Origin: Halopseudomonas xinjiangensis
GTDB taxonomy: Bacteria; Pseudomonadota; Gammaproteobacteria; Pseudomonadales; Pseudomonadaceae
Reading direction: 5' to 3'
Assembly: GCF_900104945.1 (NCBI RefSeq)
Contig: NZ_LT629736.1
Coordinates: forward strand, 2,418,001 to 2,482,000
DNA: 64,000 nt
Shown piece by piece: positions 35,613-44,369 of this stretch (position 1 is the stretch's first letter; the number at the start of each line of letters is the position of its first letter). A program made the position numbers and the translations under genes. The notes beneath the pieces are model-generated. The model ran no database searches. It was not told the origin of the DNA and was given only the letters and a program-made list of their open reading frames with translations.

Positions 35613-36689
35613 GTGCTCGGCATATTTACTATCGCAGCCGCACTGATATTGCTGGCCGTCACCTTCATGGCGAGAGTGCGCCTTACTCAGTGGTGGGTGC
35701 GCGCGTGTGAATTCCCTCGAGTGCAGATCGCTTCGCTCGCCCTGCTGACGCTCGTCCTCGCCGGTTTTGCCGACAGCTCGCTGAAATGGCTGACGGTCGT
35801 CATCTGCCTGGTAGTGATCGCGGTGCAGGTCTGGCACATCATGCCCTGGACGCCATTCTGGGACGTACAGATGCAGGCCGCGGAGACGAGTGATGACCGG
35901 CATTGTGTAACCATCCTGATTGCCAATGTGCTCACACCCAACCGTAACTTTGCCGGATTGACCAAGCAGATCATCTATCGCAAACCGGACGTGATCCTTA
36001 CGCTGGAAAGTGATCAGTGGTGGGGCGACCGGCTCGACGAATCCATTGGCGGCGAGTGGCCGCACTCGGTGAAAATCCCGCTGGACAACCTGTATGGCAT
36101 GCATCTGTACTCCCGGCTGGAGCTGACTGACGTACAGGTCTCGTATCTGATCCAGGACGATATTCCCTCGATCCATGGCACCCTGCACTTGCGAAACGGT
36201 GCCACCGTGACCCTGCACGCCGTCCATCCGCGCCCGCCCGCACCCGCCGAAAGCGACGAGTCGCTATGGCGTGATGCCGAGCTGTTGCTGGTCGGCAAGC
36301 GTATACGCGAATCTGGCGGCCCGACCCTGCTGATCGGCGATCTCAATGACGTGGCCTGGTCGCGAACGACCCGCCTGTTCGCAGAAGTCAGCGGAATGCT
36401 CGATCCTCGCCGCGGGCGTGGCATGTTCAGTACTTACCATGCGGACCATCTCTCGCTGCGCTGGCCTTTGGATCACATCTTCGCCAGCGAGCATTTCTCT
36501 CTCGGCAGCATCGAGCGGCTGGAAAAATACGGCTCCGATCACTTTCCGATACTGGCTACGCTCTGTTACAGCCCGGAAAAACAGGCCGAACAGGAGAAGC
36601 CTGAAGCCGAAGACGATCAGAAGCACACTGCGGATGAGGTCATCGGCGAGGCGAAGGAGCGGGCTCACCGTGGTGAAGACCCGCACTGA
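35613..36689 (+). CDS. Membrane-anchored endonuclease/exonuclease/phosphatase family protein
   Basis: A 358-residue protein. Three N-terminal hydrophobic segments (residues ~3-85: LGIFTIAAALILLAVTFMA, IASLALLTLVLAGFADSSL, LTVVICLVVIAVQVWHIM) are followed by an EEP catalytic domain: ILIANVLTPNRN, LTLESDQWW, HAVHPRPPAP, LLIGDLNDVAWSR and YGSDHFPILATL. The layout resembles YafD-type proteins. The C-terminus is a charged Glu/Lys/His tail. The GTG start at 35613 has GGAG just upstream. The substrate is unknown; a phosphodiester in or near the membrane is likely for this layout. Confidence 0.88.
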   Translation: MLGIFTIAAALILLAVTFMARVRLTQWWVRACEFPRVQIASLALLTLVLAGFADSSLKWLTVVICLVVIAVQVWHIMPWTPFWDVQMQAAETSDDRHCVTILIANVLTPNRNFAGLTKQIIYRKPDVILTLESDQWWGDRLDESIGGEWPHSVKIPLDNLYGMHLYSRLELTDVQVSYLIQDDIPSIHGTLHLRNGATVTLHAVHPRPPAPAESDESLWRDAELLLVGKRIRESGGPTLLIGDLNDVAWSRTTRLFAEVSGMLDPRRGRGMFSTYHADHLSLRWPLDHIFASEHFSLGSIERLEKYGSDHFPILATLCYSPEKQAEQEKPEAEDDQKHTADEVIGEAKERAHRGEDPH

Positions 36690-36707
36690 GCCGGGCGACC
36701 GCCCTGT

Positions 36708-37517
36708 TTACCAGCCTATGCGCCGCTGCATGGTCAGCAACCAGCGCCAGCCCAACCACCCGGCACCCAGTAAATAGGGGATGGCGCCCAGCACCCACAT
36801 GATCAAGCCAGCGAGTTGCTGGTCCTCGAGACTGCGCGCTTCGCCGTACAGCGGCTCCCGTGCGAAGGTCAGCAGAGCGCCAAGGAAACCGGTATGCATC
36901 AGCGTGAACAGCAGCGCCAGCAGCGCCCAGGGCACAAGCAGACGCGAGCTGCGCAGCACTGCCCACCAGAAAAGACCCGCGCTGACGATAAACAGCAGAT
37001 GCTCGACCGCATGCCACCAGGGATGCTCCACAGCCAGCATGTAGAATTTCGGCGTGTGCCAGAACCAGACGATGAAGCCGTGCACGTAGGCTGTGAGCAT
37101 CGGCCGCTGGGTCAGACGCAGGAGTGGGTTCCAGAGCGCCGACAACCGCCTGGCTCCGCCAGCAGACAGTTGCGGCAACGGGCGACTGAGAACGAATAAC
37201 GGCGGCACCACTACCATGAACACCATGTGCTGCGTCATATGCGCCGACGTGCTGGTTTCCGCCCAGTCGTCCAACGGGCCGAGCACGGCCAGGCCACCCA
37301 GAGCCAAGCCCACATGAAAAAGCGACACGGCACCTGCACCGGGCCAGACACGCACGCAGCCACGCAGGTAACAGGCCCAGAGCACCAGCAACAGCCCTGC
37401 GGTAAGCCATGCCGGCAGGCGTTCATCAGCCGCCGCAGCGAAGGGGCTATGTGCCCATGCCAACGGGGCGAAGACAGCCAATAACAGTCCAAGCAACGTC
37501 GCTCGAGTAATCGTCAT
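36708..37517 (-). CDS. ctaG: CtaG_caa3-type cytochrome c oxidase assembly protein
   Basis: A 269-residue membrane protein with about seven spans and a likely N-terminal signal/anchor (TLLGLLLAVFAPLAWAHSPF). Histidine-rich motifs typical of the caa3-type CtaG family are visible: HMTQHMVFMVVVPPLFVLS and YVHGFIVWFWHTPKFYMLAV. The family assists oxidase assembly, probably in CuA/CuB maturation. The ATG at 37517 overlaps the stop of the upstream small membrane gene (ATGA). It is the last gene of ctaC-ctaD-small gene-ctaG. This is not the Cox11-type CtaG found in the classical aa3 operon of P. aeruginosa. Confidence 0.9.
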   Translation of the reverse strand: MTITRATLLGLLLAVFAPLAWAHSPFAAAADERLPAWLTAGLLLVLWACYLRGCVRVWPGAGAVSLFHVGLALGGLAVLGPLDDWAETSTSAHMTQHMVFMVVVPPLFVLSRPLPQLSAGGARRLSALWNPLLRLTQRPMLTAYVHGFIVWFWHTPKFYMLAVEHPWWHAVEHLLFIVSAGLFWWAVLRSSRLLVPWALLALLFTLMHTGFLGALLTFAREPLYGEARSLEDQQLAGLIMWVLGAIPYLLGAGWLGWRWLLTMQRRIGW

Positions 37518-37888
37518 ATGCATGGGGGAAGGAACAGCGCTGGCAGAGCGAGACCGAACGAGGCGATCGCCCCTACCAGATAGACTCCGCCGGCGACTCG
37601 CCCAAGGAAACGCTTGTCCGGCTCTCCGCTCTGGTAGTCCGGAGCGGCTTTCCAGCAGCGCCAGGAATTGAACAACAGGAAACCGCCGACGAGGGTACCC
37701 ATGCCCAGTACCGCTGCGTTGACCCAGGTGCGCATATCGGCTTCAGCGGGCGGTGGCGCGACCTCGCAGATCACTCCAGTGCTACCGTATACGAAAACGA
37801 ACCAGCCGCTCCACACGAGCAACCCGAACACCAGCTGCAACGGATGCAAGGGATGCAACATGATCTTTTTCATGAAACGCTTGATCAT
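37514..37888 (-). CDS. Small membrane protein of the cytochrome oxidase operon
   Basis: A 124-residue protein with three hydrophobic segments (LQLVFGLLVWSGWFVFVYGS, VNAAVLGMGTLVGGFLLFNS, VAGGVYLVGAIASFGLALPA). Its ATG at 37888 overlaps the ctaD stop and its stop overlaps the ctaG start, so it is tightly coupled to the oxidase operon. I recognise no named family. It could be a subunit IV-like or assembly protein of the oxidase, an inference from position only. Confidence 0.82.
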   Translation of the reverse strand: MIKRFMKKIMLHPLHPLQLVFGLLVWSGWFVFVYGSTGVICEVAPPPAEADMRTWVNAAVLGMGTLVGGFLLFNSWRCWKAAPDYQSGEPDKRFLGRVAGGVYLVGAIASFGLALPALFLPPCI

Positions 37889-40398
37889 GCGCCGCTCCAG
37901 GTCATCGGTAGCAGCATGAACGCTGCGAAACTTATCCAGAACGCCCCGGTTGCGTAGGCCCACAACGGCAGCACAACTACCGGCTCGTAGGGCAGCGACG
38001 CATCGACATAGCCGACGCGCACGCGCAACGCCTGCAATACCGAAGCCAGCGTTGCCAGCCCGCTCTGCAACAGCAGATACCAGAGCATCAGGCTGAGCAG
38101 CGAATCGTGCGCGAGCGTGGTTGGGGTAAGGGGTGCGTCGATTGCCTCCCACAGCAACCAGCCGAAATGTGCCGCACCCAGGGCCGAAACCACCCACAAC
38201 AGCGGTTCGAGCAGCGAGTCATCACCCTTGCGCAGGCGGCCTACCGCCCATGCAAACAGGCCTGCCGCAAGCGTGAGCAGTATGCCGCTGCCTGTGAGCG
38301 CAACCAGACTCAGCGGCCCATCGGCTGGCGTGTTCCAGAGCGGTGCGGAGGTCCACAGGTAGAACCAGCCGAAAATCAGCGAGGAGAACAGCGTGCCGTT
38401 GGCGATCAGCGCGACCAGAACACCCCACAGCCCTGGACCGCTGAAGGTGCGCGAGTGCAGCGGAGGATCAGTGCGCTCCCAGTCTTCGGTCTTCGGCGCT
38501 GCAAGGGGATGAGCCCCGTTATGCCAACTCCAGCGGATCAGAAACATCAGCGCCAATACGGCTCCAGCCAGTGCGACCCAGTAGTACTTGGTAAGCAGGC
38601 CCAAACAGACGACCGCGATCATTGACGCGGCCTGCAGTGGAATCCACGAGTTGCTCGGCAGGTGGATGACATCCTTCAGTTGCCCGGTTACCGCATCGGA
38701 ACCGTAAATTTCGCGCCGACCGTGCCCGATCTCCGGTAGCCCGTGCTGACCCGTAGCAATGGTATGCGGCAAGTCGGGATCCTCCCATAACGGGTGGCGC
38801 GATTTGATCTCCGGCAGGCTGGCAAAGTTGTAGGTCGTTACCGGCATTTCCACCGCCCACTCCAGACTGTCGGCATTCCACGGGTTCTGCTCCGCCTTGC
38901 GACCGAAACGAAAATGCAGCGCAATGTCGACGATGATCACAGCCACACCCAAGGCGGTGATGAAGCCGCCGACCGAGGAGATCAGGTTGAACCACTCCCA
39001 GCCGAGCCCGGCCTCGTAGGTGTAGACCCGCCGGGGCATGCCGAACAGCCCGGTCAGGTGCATGATCAAGAAGGTCATGTTGAAACCGATGAAGAACAGC
39101 CAGAAGCCCCAGCGGCCGAGGGTCTCCGAAGGCATGCGCCCGGACACGTGCGGTAGCCAGTAATAGAACCCGGCGATCAGCGGAAACACCATCCCGCCGA
39201 CCAGCACGTAGTGCATGTGGGCGACTACGAAATGCGTGTCATGGGCCTGCCAGTCGAACGGCACCAGGGCCAGCATGACCCCGGTCAGGCCACCGCAGAC
39301 GAACACCAGGAGAAAACCGATGATCCACAACATCGGCAATCGAAACACCACCCGGCCCGTCCATAGCGTGGCGACCCAGGCGAATATCTGGATACCGGTA
39401 GGGATCGCCACGATCATGCTCGCCACGGAAAAGAACGCCAGCCCCAGCTTAGGAATGCCGACGGTGTACATATGGTGAACCCACAGACCGAAGCTAATGA
39501 AGCCTTGTACGATGATCGCCAGCACGATCCAGCGGTAGCCGACCAGTGTGCGCTGGGCAAAGACAGGCAACAGGGTCGAGACGATCCCCGCTGCGGGAAA
39601 GAAGATGATGTACACCTCGGGGTGGCCGAACAGCCAGAACAGATGCTGCCAGAGCAACGGATCTCCGCCGCCTGCAACGCCGAAGAATACGAAGTCGGCA
39701 GCTCGCTCCAGTTCGAGCATGATGCTGGCCAGGATCAGCGGCGGGAAGCCGAAGATGATCATCAGCGCCATGGCCAGGATGTACCAGCAGAAGATCGGCA
39801 TCTGCCGCAGGGACATGCCGTTGGTTCGGGTGCGCAGGATCGACACGACCAGCTCGACCCCGGCACTGATTGCCGAAATCTCGACAAAGGTAATGCCCAG
39901 CAACCAGAAGTCCGGACCCTTCCCGGGGGAGAATACGCCGTTGCTCAACGGCGGATACATGAACCAGCCAGCCGCGGGAGCCATATCCAGCAAAAGGCTG
40001 GATACAACGATGATTCCACCGAACAGGTAACAGTAATAACCCAGCGCACTCAGGCGCGGGAAGACCAGATCCCGCGCACCGATCATCTTGGGAATCAGGT
40101 ACATCGCCCCGCCCTCGAGGATCGGGATGGCGAAGAGGAACATCATCACCGTGCCATGCATGGTGAACACCTGGTTGTAGGCGTTCACGCTGAGGATGTC
40201 CTGATCCGGCAGGGCCAGCTGGGTGCGGATCAGCATCGCCAGCAAGCCGCCAATCAGAAAGAACACTGTGCCGGTAAGGATGAAGCGCAGGCCGATGGTG
40301 GTGTGGTTTACCGCAGCCAGCTGACCCCAGCCGGGCAGATTCCCCCAGACGCGGTCGAACTCTTCGCGGCGATCGGAGTGCTGCGGTGTGTCATTCAT
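37885..40398 (-). CDS. ctaD: Cytochrome c oxidase subunit I fused to a subunit III-like domain
   Basis: An 837-residue protein. Residues ~1-560 are heme-copper oxidase subunit I with VFTMHGTVMMFLFAIP (low-spin heme ligand), LFGHPEVYIIFFPAAGIVST (CuB His and cross-linked Tyr), VHHMYTVG and DTHFVVAHMHYVLVGG. Residues ~640-837 form a subunit III-like bundle (GPGLWGVLVALIANGTLFSS, FGWFYLWTSAPLW). Fusion of I and III occurs in some caa3-type and related oxidases. It transfers electrons from CuA to oxygen and pumps protons. The ATG at 40398 overlaps the ctaC end by eight bases. No ctaA/ctaB heme-A synthesis genes are in the window. Confidence 0.95.
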   Translation of the reverse strand: MNDTPQHSDRREEFDRVWGNLPGWGQLAAVNHTTIGLRFILTGTVFFLIGGLLAMLIRTQLALPDQDILSVNAYNQVFTMHGTVMMFLFAIPILEGGAMYLIPKMIGARDLVFPRLSALGYYCYLFGGIIVVSSLLLDMAPAAGWFMYPPLSNGVFSPGKGPDFWLLGITFVEISAISAGVELVVSILRTRTNGMSLRQMPIFCWYILAMALMIIFGFPPLILASIMLELERAADFVFFGVAGGGDPLLWQHLFWLFGHPEVYIIFFPAAGIVSTLLPVFAQRTLVGYRWIVLAIIVQGFISFGLWVHHMYTVGIPKLGLAFFSVASMIVAIPTGIQIFAWVATLWTGRVVFRLPMLWIIGFLLVFVCGGLTGVMLALVPFDWQAHDTHFVVAHMHYVLVGGMVFPLIAGFYYWLPHVSGRMPSETLGRWGFWLFFIGFNMTFLIMHLTGLFGMPRRVYTYEAGLGWEWFNLISSVGGFITALGVAVIIVDIALHFRFGRKAEQNPWNADSLEWAVEMPVTTYNFASLPEIKSRHPLWEDPDLPHTIATGQHGLPEIGHGRREIYGSDAVTGQLKDVIHLPSNSWIPLQAASMIAVVCLGLLTKYYWVALAGAVLALMFLIRWSWHNGAHPLAAPKTEDWERTDPPLHSRTFSGPGLWGVLVALIANGTLFSSLIFGWFYLWTSAPLWNTPADGPLSLVALTGSGILLTLAAGLFAWAVGRLRKGDDSLLEPLLWVVSALGAAHFGWLLWEAIDAPLTPTTLAHDSLLSLMLWYLLLQSGLATLASVLQALRVRVGYVDASLPYEPVVVLPLWAYATGAFWISFAAFMLLPMTWSGA

Positions 40399-41128
40399 CG
40401 GTCTGCCCGTCCTCCAGCCAATTGTCGAACTCCGCCTGCGGCACCGCTTCGACAACGAATTTCATGTGGGCATGGTTCGTTCCGCAGAACTCGGCGCAGT
40501 GCCCTCGATAGGTCCCGGGTTGATCGGCCTGAATCCGCAACACGTTGATGTGGCCCGGCACGGCGTCCATCTTCCCGGCCAGCCGGGGCACCCAGAACGA
40601 ATGCACGACGTCGCGACTGGTGATATGGACGTCCACTGGCACGCCGGCGGGGATGAGCATGTGATCTTCCAGTCGGTGGTTGGTGCCAGGGTAATTGGCC
40701 TCCCACTGCCATTGCTGGCCGATGATCTGAACTTCGACCGCTTCGCCCTGCTCCGGCGGCAATGGCAGCATCACTCTGCCCACCGGCAAGCCGAGGGCCA
40801 GCACAGCGGTCACGCTCACCCCCGGTAGAACCAGTCCGCCCCAGAGAATCCAGCGGTTCTGCACGCGCTGCGCCTGCTCGTCGGAGATCTTCCCCGGATC
40901 ACGGTTCATGCCGACGAACCAGAGAATGACCACACCGATATAAACCAGCGTGAAGTAGCCCAACATGCCCCACCAGAGCCAGGCAGCACCGCTTGCCTGC
41001 GGTCCGGCCGGATCAAGTGTGGAATAGGAGCCGCCACACGCTGTCAGAAGCATGAACATGGCGAGCAGCGAAGGGGCTGCTAGCCTTTTCGAAAGACTCC
41101 GGCGAGCAAAACCGGACAACGAACCCAT
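40391..41128 (-). CDS. ctaC: Cytochrome c oxidase subunit II (CuA)
   Basis: A 245-residue protein with a probable lipoprotein signal (LLAMFMLLTACGG; Cys at ~32), two membrane spans and the CuA domain: VHSFWVPRLAGKMDAVPG and HCAEFCGTNHAHMKF, giving Cys-x3-Cys-x3-His-x2-Met. EVQIIGQQWQWEANYPG is the aromatic patch that accepts electrons. No cytochrome c domain is fused to the C-terminus. The ATG at 41128 is the start nearest the lipobox; the open frame continues upstream but would run across the divergent DUF2231 gene. It is the first gene of the oxidase operon. Its promoter must lie within or beyond the start of DUF2231. Confidence 0.94.
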   Translation of the reverse strand: MGSLSGFARRSLSKRLAAPSLLAMFMLLTACGGSYSTLDPAGPQASGAAWLWWGMLGYFTLVYIGVVILWFVGMNRDPGKISDEQAQRVQNRWILWGGLVLPGVSVTAVLALGLPVGRVMLPLPPEQGEAVEVQIIGQQWQWEANYPGTNHRLEDHMLIPAGVPVDVHITSRDVVHSFWVPRLAGKMDAVPGHINVLRIQADQPGTYRGHCAEFCGTNHAHMKFVVEAVPQAEFDNWLEDGQTDE

Positions 41129-41140
41129 ACGAGGCGCATG

Positions 41141-41620
41141 ATGATCCGAGGTCAGGTTAAAAGCAGAGTGGTCGTTCTCGGCCATCCCATCCACCCGATG
41201 CTGATCCATTTCCCGGTGGCGGCGATGATTGCCGTACTCGGTACCGATCTGGCTTATGTCTTCACGTTGGACGAGTTCTGGGCCAGGGCAAGCGTATGGC
41301 TGGCAGGGACTGGTGCCGTCGGCGGGCTTATTGCCGGAAGCATAGGCATGATCGATCTGGTGACGGTCCCCGAGATTCGTCGGCTGGTGACCTCTTGGTG
41401 CCATGCGATCATGGCGGTCACGCTGCTCTCTCTTGCCACGCTGAACTGGCTCCTGCGCATCGTCGAGCCGTCTCCGGATGTGCTGCCGTGGGGGGTGTAT
41501 CTCTCCCTGCTCAACGCCGTACTGATCTCGATTACCAGCATGCTCGGCGGCCAGCTGGTTTACGACCACGCGATCGGTGTCTCGCAGGAAAAAGTCGAGG
41601 AGCGCCGCCAACAGTCGTGA
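41141..41620 (+). CDS. DUF2231 membrane protein
   Basis: About 159 residues with four membrane spans. The N-terminal LGHPIHPMLIHFPVAAMIAV is the characteristic DUF2231 motif with conserved histidines; LAGTGAVGGLIAGSIGMIDL and WCHAIMAVTLLSLATLNWLL follow. Tandem ATGs lie at 41138 and 41141; the second is six bases from GAGG and is preferred. It diverges from ctaC with 12 bases between the start codons. Function is unknown; it often accompanies respiratory or stress genes. Confidence 0.88.
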   Translation: MIRGQVKSRVVVLGHPIHPMLIHFPVAAMIAVLGTDLAYVFTLDEFWARASVWLAGTGAVGGLIAGSIGMIDLVTVPEIRRLVTSWCHAIMAVTLLSLATLNWLLRIVEPSPDVLPWGVYLSLLNAVLISITSMLGGQLVYDHAIGVSQEKVEERRQQS

Positions 41621-41652
41621 CAGGCGCGCTCCTTGGAGCCGGGCGAAACCGA

Positions 41653-42087
41653 TCATAGCAGCTGCTCCATGTCCGGTTTCGCCAGTACCAGCCAGAAGAT
41701 CGTGCTCATCAGCAACGCGATGCAGATCGTCAGTACCCAGCACCATGGCACCACCGGCTTCCCGTTGTCAGTCTCGGAGCGCAGGATCATGATCCCGGTC
41801 AGGGTATGACAGACGGCCAATCCTGCCACCAGGCTCAGCTTGGCGATCAGCCAGGTATCCACCGTCTGATCCACGATGAACACCCAGGTGCCTGCGATGA
41901 TGGCGACCAGTGCAGCCGGCGTGGCGATACGGGTGAACATGAATCGGGGAATCGAATCGAAACGATCCTGCGGCTCGTAAACCAGGGTTTTGTCGGTCAC
42001 GCCACCAATGATCAGGGTGGGGAGATACAGCAGCGATGCCGTCCAGATCAGCATGGCAGCGATGTGCGGCACCAGGAACCAGAGCAT
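41653..42087 (-). CDS. CopD/HemJ-like membrane protein
   Basis: A 144-residue protein with four membrane spans. Conserved histidines appear in LVPHIAAMLIWTASLLYLP and GLAVCHTLTGIMIL, and the YEPQDRFDSIPRFMFTRIATPA segment region resembles CopD-like/UPF0093-type four-helix proteins. The ATG at 42087 is chosen, with AAGAGG 12 bases upstream. A TTG at 42123 is possible. It is the fifth oxidase-region gene on this strand, but it is convergent with DUF2231 and lies downstream of ExoD. Role is uncertain: possibly heme- or copper-related. Confidence 0.75.
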   Translation of the reverse strand: MLWFLVPHIAAMLIWTASLLYLPTLIIGGVTDKTLVYEPQDRFDSIPRFMFTRIATPAALVAIIAGTWVFIVDQTVDTWLIAKLSLVAGLAVCHTLTGIMILRSETDNGKPVVPWCWVLTICIALLMSTIFWLVLAKPDMEQLL

Positions 42088-42123
42088 CCGGTGGGGTTTC
42101 CTCTTACAGCGGGGGTGGGTCAA

Positions 42124-42708
42124 TCACAGTATGTTGACAACGACGAGCGTGAAAGTTGCGCCGAATACTACAAGCGCAAGCAGCACCAACAACCCGTCGT
42201 GCACGACCAATGACAACCCCAGGGCCAGCAATGCCAGGCCGGCCGCCGATGATGAGAACGGCACCAGCTCCATGAACGGCATGCACAGACCAATGACCAC
42301 GCATACCGCGGCTACTCCGTAACTGGCACCGTTATGCACCAGGAATGTAAGCCGCGGCTTGAGCACGCGATCTATTAAGCGCGCTGGCTTGGCGAGCCAG
42401 CCCAGCGCCTTTTCCAGCTTGCCGTGCTCGACGGAGCGATCGAGTATGTAATGAGGCAGCCAGAACTGTTTCCTGCCGATCAGCATCTGCACCGCTATCA
42501 GCAAGACGAACGAGGCCATGAAAAAGGACATGCCAGGTACACCGCTGAGCGGTGAGAAAAGCGTGATTCCGATGAGCATCAACAGCGGACCGAACGAGCG
42601 GCTGCCGATCGATTCGACCACCATGCCAATCGAAACCTCGTCATTGTCATGCGCCAGCTCGCCGACCCGGTCGAGCAGTTGTTCAAGGTTCTGTAGCGGC
42701 TGGTTCAT
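42124..42708 (-). CDS. ExoD family protein (exopolysaccharide synthesis-like)
   Basis: A 194-residue membrane protein with an amphipathic N-terminus and four to five hydrophobic segments; the ExoD pattern is seen as SFGPLLMLIGITLFSPLSGV, PGMSFFMASFVLLIAVQMLI, then KLEKALGWLAKPARLIDRVL and NGASYGVAAVCVVIGLCMPF. In Rhizobium, exoD mutants are altered in exopolysaccharide and alkaline growth; the biochemical role is unknown. An ATG four codons upstream (42720) is an alternative start. The stop directly abuts the CopD-like gene. Confidence 0.85.
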   Translation of the reverse strand: MNQPLQNLEQLLDRVGELAHDNDEVSIGMVVESIGSRSFGPLLMLIGITLFSPLSGVPGMSFFMASFVLLIAVQMLIGRKQFWLPHYILDRSVEHGKLEKALGWLAKPARLIDRVLKPRLTFLVHNGASYGVAAVCVVIGLCMPFMELVPFSSSAAGLALLALGLSLVVHDGLLVLLALVVFGATFTLVVVNIL

Positions 42709-42806
42709 CGGGGGTCCCATGGCTGGATCTAGCGCCTGACAGACGAATTATGGGATTGGAGGCATCTGGATCGGGGAAGTTCGCTGGCGATTCAATGGCG
42801 CGCGTG

Positions 42807-42845
42807 GAAATGAAAAAGCCCGGCGACGCCGGGCTTTTTCATTTC
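42807..42845 (-). terminator. Rho-independent terminator after thrC
   Basis: An 18-bp perfect inverted repeat (42807-42824 and 42828-42845) with a three-base loop. The core AAAAAGCCCGGC pairs with GCCGGGCTTTTT, giving U-tracts on both strands. It lies 18 bases past the thrC stop. The stem is unusually long because the A/T flanks (GAAATG/CATTTC) also match. Confidence 0.92.
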
Positions 42846-42863
42846 AACAGGACCTCTTCGCTA

Positions 42864-44273
42864 TCAGAGCGGCCTGCCGCGGTTGCCGTGCGCGGCAACG
42901 AATTGCTGCACGTCACGCAGATGGTTCGGCAGAACGGTGCAGCGCTCTTCCCGATCGAACAGATCGGTCAGATGTGCCGGCAGTTCGGGCTCGATGTCCA
43001 CTGCCGCCTTGAGCACGGCTTCCGGGAACTTGACCGGATGCGCGGTACCCAGCGTGATCATCGGCGTACTCATCGACCGCCGACACTCGCGTGCGGCGCG
43101 TACGCCAATCGCCGTGTGCGGATCCAGCAGCTCGCCGCAGTCCTCATAGACCTTGGTGATGGTCTCGCACGTTGAGTCGTCGTCCACGGCCAGGGAGTCG
43201 AACAGACGACGGGCTTCGGTCCATCGCTCGTTATCCACCGACAGCTTGCCGGTTTCCTTGAACGTAGACATCAGCTGCGCCACTAGCGAACCGTTGCGGC
43301 CGTGGAGATCGAATAGCAGCCGTTCGAAGTTCGACGAGACCATGATGTCCATGGACGGCGACAGGGATGGATGCAGCGTGTCCTTGTCGTACTGATTGCC
43401 GCTCATGAAGCGATGCAGGATGTCGTTGCGGTTGGTGGCGACGATCAGTTGGCTGATCGGCAGCCCCATGTTGCGGGCCAGGTAGCCGGCGAAAATGTCG
43501 CCAAAATTACCGGTTGGCACCGAAAACGCCATCGAGCGCGCCGGCCCACCGAGCTGCAGCGCAGCATGGAAGTAATACACGATCTGAGCCATGATCCGTG
43601 CCCAGTTGATCGAGTTCACTGCCACCAGACGTGTGCCCTTCAAAAAGCCCTGGTCGGCAAAGCTGGCCTTGACCATTTCCTGGCAGTCGTCGAAGTTGCC
43701 TTCGATGGCTATGTTATGGATGTTCTCACCAAGAATGGTGGTCATCTGACGGCGCTGCACGTCCGACACGCGCTGGTGCGGATGCAGGATGAAGATGTCG
43801 ACGTTCTCGCAGCGGCGGCAGCCTTCGATGGCAGCCGAGCCGGTATCGCCGGAGGTCGCACCCATGATCACTACCCGCTCGCCACGCTTGAGCAGGAAGT
43901 AATCGAGCAGGCGACCCAGCAGTTGCAGCGCGAAATCCTTGAACGCCAGTGTCGGGCCGTGGAACAGCTCCAGTACCCACTCGTTGGCACCCAGCTGACG
44001 CAGCGGCGCGACGGACTTGTGCTCGAAAGCGGCGTAGGTTTCGCCGAGGATCTGCTTGAAGTCAGCATCCGGGATGCTGCCCGCAACGAACGGCCGCATG
44101 ACCTGGAATGCCAGCTCGTGATAGGGCAGCCCGGCCCAGGAGGCAATCTCCTCCTGGGTGAAGCGTGGCAGGTTCTCGGGAACGTACAGGCCACCATCGG
44201 TGGCCAGGCCGGCGAGCAGTACGTCTTCGAAATTCAGGGCCGGTGCCTGGCCGCGGGTGCTGATATAGCGCAT
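42864..44273 (-). CDS. thrC: Threonine synthase
   Basis: A 469-residue PLP enzyme converting O-phosphohomoserine to threonine. Visible: MRYISTRGQAPALNFEDVLL at the N-terminus, HGPTLAFKDFALQLLGRLLD (Lys for PLP), GATSGDTGSAAIEGCRRCE, FSVPTGNFGDIFAGYLARNM and the C-terminal TAHPVKFPEAV. The ATG at 44273 is the family start; the open frame continues upstream into repeat sequence. It is the last gene of xerD-dsbC-hom-thrC and ends at the strong terminator at 42807-42845. Confidence 0.97.
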   Translation of the reverse strand: MRYISTRGQAPALNFEDVLLAGLATDGGLYVPENLPRFTQEEIASWAGLPYHELAFQVMRPFVAGSIPDADFKQILGETYAAFEHKSVAPLRQLGANEWVLELFHGPTLAFKDFALQLLGRLLDYFLLKRGERVVIMGATSGDTGSAAIEGCRRCENVDIFILHPHQRVSDVQRRQMTTILGENIHNIAIEGNFDDCQEMVKASFADQGFLKGTRLVAVNSINWARIMAQIVYYFHAALQLGGPARSMAFSVPTGNFGDIFAGYLARNMGLPISQLIVATNRNDILHRFMSGNQYDKDTLHPSLSPSMDIMVSSNFERLLFDLHGRNGSLVAQLMSTFKETGKLSVDNERWTEARRLFDSLAVDDDSTCETITKVYEDCGELLDPHTAIGVRAARECRRSMSTPMITLGTAHPVKFPEAVLKAAVDIEPELPAHLTDLFDREERCTVLPNHLRDVQQFVAAHGNRGRPL

Positions 44274-44292
44274 GAGAGCAAACCTTCGGTTT

Positions 44293-44367
44293 GAGCGGCA
44301 AGCTGTGAGCCGCAAGCGACAAGTGTCCGAGTGGAGCTTCGCGCTTGCAGCTTGGGGCTTGCCGCTG
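44293..44367. repeat. Imperfect inverted repeat between hom and thrC
   Basis: Arms of ~26 bases at 44293-44318 and 44342-44367 are near-complementary (GAGCGGCAAGCTGTGAGCCG-type versus CGCTTGCAGCTTGGGGCTTG-type) with a 23-base spacer. Such CAAGCTGCAAGC-like repeats are common in Pseudomonas intergenic DNA. It sits in the intra-operon gap and could form a hairpin that reduces thrC read-through. Confidence 0.6.
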
Positions 44368-44369
44368 AG

